From Pseudomonas costantinii (lineage in GTDB: Bacteria; Pseudomonadota; Gammaproteobacteria; Pseudomonadales; Pseudomonadaceae), in assembly GCF_001870435.1 (NCBI RefSeq), contig NZ_MDDR01000009.1:1-64000 (forward strand): a DNA stretch of 64,000 nucleotides, given 5' to 3'. Within the stretch, counting starts at the first letter, position 1; each line of letters opens with the position of its first letter. Under the pieces are notes generated by a model. That model saw only the letters and a list, made by a program, of their open reading frames with translations, had not been told where the DNA came from and made no database searches. This document shows, piece by piece, positions 59,199 to 64,000 of this stretch. The position numbers and the translations under genes were made by a program.

Positions 59199-61646
59199 CT
59201 AGCTGCGTTGATCATCAAAGAACGCCTTTTTGCCATCTACCCGCTCCGACGCCCTTGGCACATTCACGCCTTGGCCTTCCGGTTTCTCCACATACCAATA
59301 ACAATGGCTGACCGCACGGGTAATGCCGACATAGGCCAGGCGCAGTACTTCGTCTCTTTGCGCATTGTCATACGGCTCGCTGTCACCGTCCTTGCCAAGC
59401 CCGGCCATGCGGTAGACCTGGTTCTTGTAAGGCGAACTGGTGACATGCTGGCAATCACCAAGCAGAAAAACAGCATCCGCTTGCAGACCCTTGGCACTGT
59501 GATAGGTCAACTGCTTCAACCTGCGGTCCTGTGGAGGCAAACTAGAATCCACATTAACTACAGACTGAATATGCTCTTGTATCAATAACTTATCGCTACT
59601 TTTTCGATAAAGCATTAACACTGAATCACCTTTTTGATAGCGCTCCAGCAACTGCCGCCCGAGCGCCGCATCGTCCCGCGCCAGCACCATGACAGGTACC
59701 AGTGCCTTGGGTTCGCCACTGGCCTTGGCCTTCTTACCCGGGATCGCCGGCGCGGCACGCACAATATGCTCGGCGGCGTCGATGATGTGCTGATGGCTGC
59801 GGTAGTTCTCACTCAACATCACGCGAGTGGTGCTCGGCGACGCAAATTCCTTGTTGAACGCCATGAAGTACTTGGGCGAACTGCCGCGCCAGCCATAGAT
59901 CGACTGCCAGTCATCCCCCACGCACAGCAGCGACGAGCGTTGCGCACCCCGGCCCACGTGCATTGCCGGGCCACGGCTACGGATTTCGCGCAAGCTGGCA
60001 CGAATCCACGAAACGATCTGCGGTGAGACGTCCTGGAATTCGTCAATCATCAGGTGCGACATCGGCCGCAACAGTGGATCGCTGAGCAACTTGAGGTTTT
60101 CCGGGGTGTTCTCGCCAAACAGCGAGAACATCCGGTTGTAGGTCATGATCGGCGGCGACTGGTCCAGCAAGTGGTCTTCCAGGGCCTTCCAGAAAATGCT
60201 CAAGGCTTCGAAGAAGAACCGGTCGGGGTCATCCTTGGCAAAGCTCATCTGGCCCACGGCGGTTGGCACGTCCAACCCGAGATTCTCGATAAACCCGGCA
60301 GCCATGACAAAGCTGTCCAGCAACGGCGCTGAGGCCAGCTCGCCTTTGACCTTGTAATCAAAGCCCGGCCCGGCAGTAGCATCCCCGACGAGGCTGCTCA
60401 AAAGACGCTTTGATGATTCATAACTATCTAGCCATATCATTGGCTTACGACAGAAAGCTTGAAACAAGGTGCGCTTAACCGCCCACTCCGCGCGTACTGC
60501 CAGTTTTGAATTCGGTCGGCTGATCTGGGCGTTCTCCCGCGAGTCGAAGCCCAGCACCACCCAGGCATCCAGCTGCGGGATGTAGCCGTGGCAGTGAAAT
60601 TGCGCACCGTTGATTTCGAAAGTCTGGCGGCTGGGCTCGATCCCCTTGATCGGCCAGGCGCCCGCTTGAAACCACAGGTCTTCGATCACATCGCAGAGTT
60701 CTTCATCACGTTTGGCTGCAAGCTCCGTCACCGCCACGCGCTTCTGTACATCCGGATGATCGCGCTCCAGCTCCTTAAGTTGCAGGCCATGGCGGGCCAA
60801 CGGCGCAATCAGCTCGCGAAAGCGCTCATGTCGGCCATGCAGCCGGTGGTAACAGGCATTCATCTGTTGGCGCTGGGCGTCGCTGATGCGCAGGTCGAAT
60901 GGGTTGCTGTCAGCGTCTTCAAAACCGCTGCTGAGGTTCTCGAAGGCCTGCAACCGCTCAAAACCCGGCAGGCTGCGGACCATCGGCAAAATGCGCGAGT
61001 GAAAGGTGCGCACAACGGCCTGGGCTTCTTTGAAGCCAAGGGGTTGGCCCCACAGGCTGAGAATTTCCATGAGCTTGTTGATGAAGTCTTTGCGCGACTC
61101 GCGAGTGAAGGTCACCACCGTCATCGAGCTGAGTTCAAAACCCAAGTAATGGGTCAACAGCAGGATACGCAGCACCAACGAAGTGGACTTACCCGCACCC
61201 GCACCAGCAATCACTGAGGTCGAGGGTGTGTCGCTGAAGATCATCTTCCATTGCGCGGCACTCGGCTGCGCATGGGCCGGGAGCAAACGCGCCACGTCAG
61301 CCTTGATGCGTTTCTTCACGTCGGCGGTCAGGGGCAAGCGCCAATCGTCGAACAGGCTGTCATCCACGCCGGGGGCACGGTGCTCATCCGGGCGAAAATC
61401 ACGAATCAGCAAGACCTGGCGACCTTCCTCGATACCGTCCGCCTTGCCCTCGCGGTAGCCATACTCCACACCGGCCTCATGCCCGCTGCGAAATCCGTCG
61501 GCCTGCCCGTGCAGCCAGGAAAACCGGTGCTGGGCACGCAGGCGCGTCAGGCCATGGCCAAACAAGCGGGCTGCGAGCCGTTTCAGCAGGGGCATTTCGG
61601 CTAATGGGCGAAGTTCTGGGGGCAGATCAGGCGTTTGTTGCGGCAC
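59199..61646 (-). CDS. UvrD/Rep-type superfamily 1 helicase
   Basis: The product has 815 residues from the GTG at 61646, with GGAG five bases upstream. Walker A is GAGAGKST (148-155), Walker B is LMIDEFQDVSP, motif III is GDDWQSIYGWRGS, and late motifs are TYHSAKGLQADAVFLLGD and LAYVGITRAVSHCYW. The N-terminal 100 residues are unlike classical UvrD and may be a coiled or adaptor region. It unwinds DNA in 3'-to-5' direction by family rule. It appears as a single gene. Confidence 0.9.
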   Translation of the reverse strand: MPQQTPDLPPELRPLAEMPLLKRLAARLFGHGLTRLRAQHRFSWLHGQADGFRSGHEAGVEYGYREGKADGIEEGRQVLLIRDFRPDEHRAPGVDDSLFDDWRLPLTADVKKRIKADVARLLPAHAQPSAAQWKMIFSDTPSTSVIAGAGAGKSTSLVLRILLLTHYLGFELSSMTVVTFTRESRKDFINKLMEILSLWGQPLGFKEAQAVVRTFHSRILPMVRSLPGFERLQAFENLSSGFEDADSNPFDLRISDAQRQQMNACYHRLHGRHERFRELIAPLARHGLQLKELERDHPDVQKRVAVTELAAKRDEELCDVIEDLWFQAGAWPIKGIEPSRQTFEINGAQFHCHGYIPQLDAWVVLGFDSRENAQISRPNSKLAVRAEWAVKRTLFQAFCRKPMIWLDSYESSKRLLSSLVGDATAGPGFDYKVKGELASAPLLDSFVMAAGFIENLGLDVPTAVGQMSFAKDDPDRFFFEALSIFWKALEDHLLDQSPPIMTYNRMFSLFGENTPENLKLLSDPLLRPMSHLMIDEFQDVSPQIVSWIRASLREIRSRGPAMHVGRGAQRSSLLCVGDDWQSIYGWRGSSPKYFMAFNKEFASPSTTRVMLSENYRSHQHIIDAAEHIVRAAPAIPGKKAKASGEPKALVPVMVLARDDAALGRQLLERYQKGDSVLMLYRKSSDKLLIQEHIQSVVNVDSSLPPQDRRLKQLTYHSAKGLQADAVFLLGDCQHVTSSPYKNQVYRMAGLGKDGDSEPYDNAQRDEVLRLAYVGITRAVSHCYWYVEKPEGQGVNVPRASERVDGKKAFFDDQRS

Positions 61647-61864
61647 GCGGACTCCAGCGATGAGGTGGTTTTAGCGAATGCGCCATGGTCGCCGGAATCG
61701 GCGTTCAGTTCCAGCCAATTGCTTTGACGTCATGCAGTTAGGCGATGAAGTGAAAGTCAAAACGCCAGCAAGCAATCGAATTAATGGATAGGAATCCGGC
61801 ACTTTTTACGCTTTTTATCGATCATGTACTGCTGGATCATGGGCACCATCAACAGGAGACGATC

Positions 61865-62560
61865 ATGCTTGAACTTCGACCTTTCAACACGCTGGGCGGC
61901 GCCCACCATGGCTGGCTTGACGCCCATCACCACTTCTCATTCGCCGAGTACCACGACCCCAGCCGCATGCACTGGGGCAACCTGCGGGTGTGGAACGACG
62001 ACATCATTGCGCCAGGTACCGGCTTCCCGCAGCACCCGCACCGCGACATGGAAATCATCACGTATGTGCGTGAAGGCGCTATCAGCCATGCCGACAACCT
62101 GGGCAATAAAGGCCGCACCGAGGCTGGCGATGTGCAAGTGATGAGTGCCGGCACCGGGATCGCCCACAGCGAATACAACCTGGAAGCCACGCCGACCAAG
62201 ATTTTCCAGATCTGGATTATCCCGAATGAAAGCGGCCTGCCGCCTTCCTGGGGTGCCAAGCCCTTTCCGAAGGGCGATCGCGAAGGTTTTGTGACCTTGG
62301 CCAGCGGCAAGACCGGTGACAGCGAAAGCCTGCGCATTCGCGCCGATGCACGTCTGGTGGCGGCAAACCTGAAAGCTGGGGAAAGTGCCGAGTATCGGCT
62401 GGACGCCGGGCGCCGGGCGTATCTGGTACCGGCGACGGGGGTGATTGAAGTCAATGGCTTGCGTGCGCAAGCTCGAGACGGTGTGGCGGTTGAGGATGAG
62501 CAGGTGTTACGGGTGACTGCGATTGAAGACAGCGAGATCGTGTTGGTCGACCTGGCCTGA
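61865..62560 (+). CDS. Pirin family protein (YhhW-like)
   Basis: The product has 231 residues from the ATG at 61865, which AGGAGA precedes. The pirin cupins show GTGFPQHPHRDMEIITYV, ISHADNLGNKGRTEAGDVQV and MSAGTGIAHSEYN; the histidines and glutamate bind metal. YhhW has quercetin dioxygenase activity, but the natural substrate is unknown. The frame opens earlier at 61784 without family similarity. Confidence 0.9.
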   Translation: MLELRPFNTLGGAHHGWLDAHHHFSFAEYHDPSRMHWGNLRVWNDDIIAPGTGFPQHPHRDMEIITYVREGAISHADNLGNKGRTEAGDVQVMSAGTGIAHSEYNLEATPTKIFQIWIIPNESGLPPSWGAKPFPKGDREGFVTLASGKTGDSESLRIRADARLVAANLKAGESAEYRLDAGRRAYLVPATGVIEVNGLRAQARDGVAVEDEQVLRVTAIEDSEIVLVDLA

Positions 62561-62585
62561 TCTTCAGCCCTGGCCACACTTAAAG

Positions 62586-62613
62586 TGTGGGAGCTGGCAA
62601 GCCAGCCCCCACA
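62586..62613. repeat. REP palindrome between pirin and pgm
   Basis: TGTGGGAGCTGGC and GCCAGCCCCCACA pair with one A/C mismatch. It lies between the convergent pirin and phosphoglucomutase genes, as expected for REPs. Confidence 0.8.
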
Positions 62614-62627
62614 TTTACAGCCGTGTG

Positions 62628-64000
62628 TCAGTTAGCAGTAATCGCACCGTCAACCAGCACTTGAGCTTCTTCCACCAGTTGCTTGAGGTGATCTTCGCCA
62701 ATAAAGCTTTCGGCGTAGATCTTGTAGATGTCCTCGGTGCCCGATGGCCGCGCGGCGAACCAGCCGTTTTCGGTCATCACTTTCAACCCGCCAATCGCCT
62801 GGTTGTTGCCCGGCGCATGGCTGAGAATCTGCTGGATGCTTTCCCCGGCCAATTGCGTGGACGTGACCTGCTCCGGCGACAGCTTGCCCAGCAAGGCTTT
62901 CTGCGCCGGGGTGGCCTTGGCGTCGACGCGAATCGCGAACGGCTCGCCCAGGGCATCGGTCAAGCCACGATAAATCTGGCTTGGGTCCTGGCCTTTGCGC
63001 GACGTCATTTCTGCCGCCAGCAAGGCTGGGATCAGGCCGTCCTTGTCAGTGCTCCACACGCTGCCGTCCTTGCGCAGGAACGAAGCACCGGCGCTTTCCT
63101 CACCGCCAAACCCCAACGAACCTTCGAACAGGCCATCGGCAAACCACTTGAAGCCCACCGGTACTTCATACAGGCGACGACCGATACGCGCAGCGACGCG
63201 ATCAATCAGGCCGCTGCTGACCACGGTCTTGCCCACAGCTGCGTCGGCACGCCAGTCAGGACGGTTCTGGAACAGGTAATCAATGGACACCGCCAGATAG
63301 TTGTTCGGCGCCAGCAGCCCGCCGGACGGGGTGACGATGCCGTGACGGTCGTGGTCCGGATCACAGGCGAAGGCCACGTCGAAACGCTCTTTGAGGCCAA
63401 TCAGGCCTTGCATCGCGTAGCTGGAGGACGGGTCCATACGGATCTGACCGTCCCAGTCGACGCTCATGAAACGGAAGGTGGGGTCGACTTCGGTGTTCAC
63501 CACGTCCAGGTTCAAGCGATAGTGTTCGGCGATTGCCGACCAGTAGCGCACCCCTGCTCCGCCCAACGGATCGACGCCCAGACGCAGGTCGGCGCTGCGG
63601 ATCGCGTCCATGTCGATCACATTGATCAGATCAGCCACGTAGCTGTTGAGGTAGTCATGACGATGGGTGGTGTCGGCTTTGAGTGCCTGCGCGTGGGTGA
63701 TGCGCTTGACCCCTGCCAGTTTGTTGGCCAGCAACTCGTTGGCCTTGGCTTCGATCCACTTGGTCACGTGGGTATCGGCCGGCCCACCATTGGGTGGGTT
63801 GTACTTGTAGCCGCCACTTTGCGGCGGGTTGTGGGACGGCGTGATGACGATGCCGTCCGCCAGGCCGCTGGTGCGGCCACGGTTATAGCAAATGATGGCG
63901 TGGGAAATCGCCGGGGTGGGCGTGTATTCATCGCCTTCGGCGAGCATCACGTGCACGCCATTGGCGGCCAGTACTTCCAGGGCGCTGGCACCGGCAGGTG
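62628..64000 (-). CDS. pgm: Phosphoglucomutase, 5' end outside the window
   Basis: About 457 codons of the alpha-D-glucose-phosphate-specific mutase are present; the frame remains open to the window edge (reading ...[20 protein letters not shown]). The phosphoserine motif is [13 protein letters not shown], the magnesium loop is [11 protein letters not shown], and the sugar-binding part is [10 protein letters not shown]. The C-terminal [16 protein letters not shown] is the phosphate-binding loop. It interconverts glucose 1- and 6-phosphate for glycogen, trehalose and surface sugars. The full protein is usually near 550 residues. Confidence 0.95.
   Translation of the reverse strand, partial: PAGASALEVLAANGVHVMLAEGDEYTPTPAISHAIICYNRGRTSGLADGIVITPSHNPPQSGGYKYNPPNGGPADTHVTKWIEAKANELLANKLAGVKRITHAQALKADTTHRHDYLNSYVADLINVIDMDAIRSADLRLGVDPLGGAGVRYWSAIAEHYRLNLDVVNTEVDPTFRFMSVDWDGQIRMDPSSSYAMQGLIGLKERFDVAFACDPDHDRHGIVTPSGGLLAPNNYLAVSIDYLFQNRPDWRADAAVGKTVVSSGLIDRVAARIGRRLYEVPVGFKWFADGLFEGSLGFGGEESAGASFLRKDGSVWSTDKDGLIPALLAAEMTSRKGQDPSQIYRGLTDALGEPFAIRVDAKATPAQKALLGKLSPEQVTSTQLAGESIQQILSHAPGNNQAIGGLKVMTENGWFAARPSGTEDIYKIYAESFIGEDHLKQLVEEAQVLVDGAITAN

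Overview
The window looks like chromosomal DNA of a Pseudomonas of the P. fluorescens group. The reasons are high-GC coding with short gaps, REP palindromes of the GTGGGAGC...GCTCCCAC type between genes, and a complete alkaline protease/lipase locus (aprX-inh-aprDEF-prtA-prtB-lipA) in the order typical of these bacteria. No rRNA, tRNA, CRISPR array, prophage or intact insertion sequence was seen. The only transposase is the N-terminal remnant of a REP-associated (RAYT) enzyme near 54.6-54.76 kb.

Layout: 1-609 is a gene-free block of nested inverted repeats. 0.68-4.1 kb holds the rRNA hydroxylase gene rlhA, a DMT transporter and an Lrp/AsnC regulator. 4.2-10.2 kb is a sugar operon (ABC ATPase, permease, binding protein, LacI regulator, xylulokinase) preceded by LacI-type operators. 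10.36-17.3 kb is an unusual amino-acid-type cluster. It has an M14 deacylase, a divergent TetR regulator, a DMT transporter, two ABC permeases, a binding protein, and one long ORF that fuses a PLP aminotransferase to the ABC ATPase. Matching 18-bp palindromes sit in front of both promoters. Next come cdh (CDP-diacylglycerol diphosphatase) and a 1262-residue putative toxin/effector at 18.5-22.2 kb, followed by a small acidic ORF.

22.9-25.3 kb encodes a circularly permuted ATP-grasp and an alpha-E protein. 25.3-30.7 kb is an envelope methionine-sulfoxide repair set (Tat-exported MsrB, DipZ, Sec-exported MsrA) divergent from a two-component system. 30.6-35.6 kb has an epoxide-hydrolase-like enzyme and a DNA repair pair: a nuclease-helicase fusion and FAN1. 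35.7-36.7 kb has a YgdI-type lipoprotein and two tiny Tyr/His-rich secreted proteins. 36.7-50.7 kb is the exoprotease/lipase operon with its type I secretion system. Its aprX leader carries two good candidate RsmA/CsrA sites.

51.1-54.6 kb holds a DmpA-type peptidase, an APC permease and a LuxR regulator. 54.8-58.6 kb holds a polyamine-type binding protein, a cupin, a FAD amine oxidase-like protein and an AraC regulator. 58.9-64 kb holds a DUF1652-type protein, a UvrD-type helicase, a pirin and a truncated pgm.

How the genes work together: several groups are tightly overlapping operons with ATGA, TAATG or TTGA junctions. The most interesting units are the TetR-controlled cluster with the aminotransferase-ATPase fusion, the large toxin-like protein, the Msr/DipZ/two-component locus and the FAN1/nuclease-helicase pair. 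Functions are inferred from motifs and remembered family knowledge; no database search was run.
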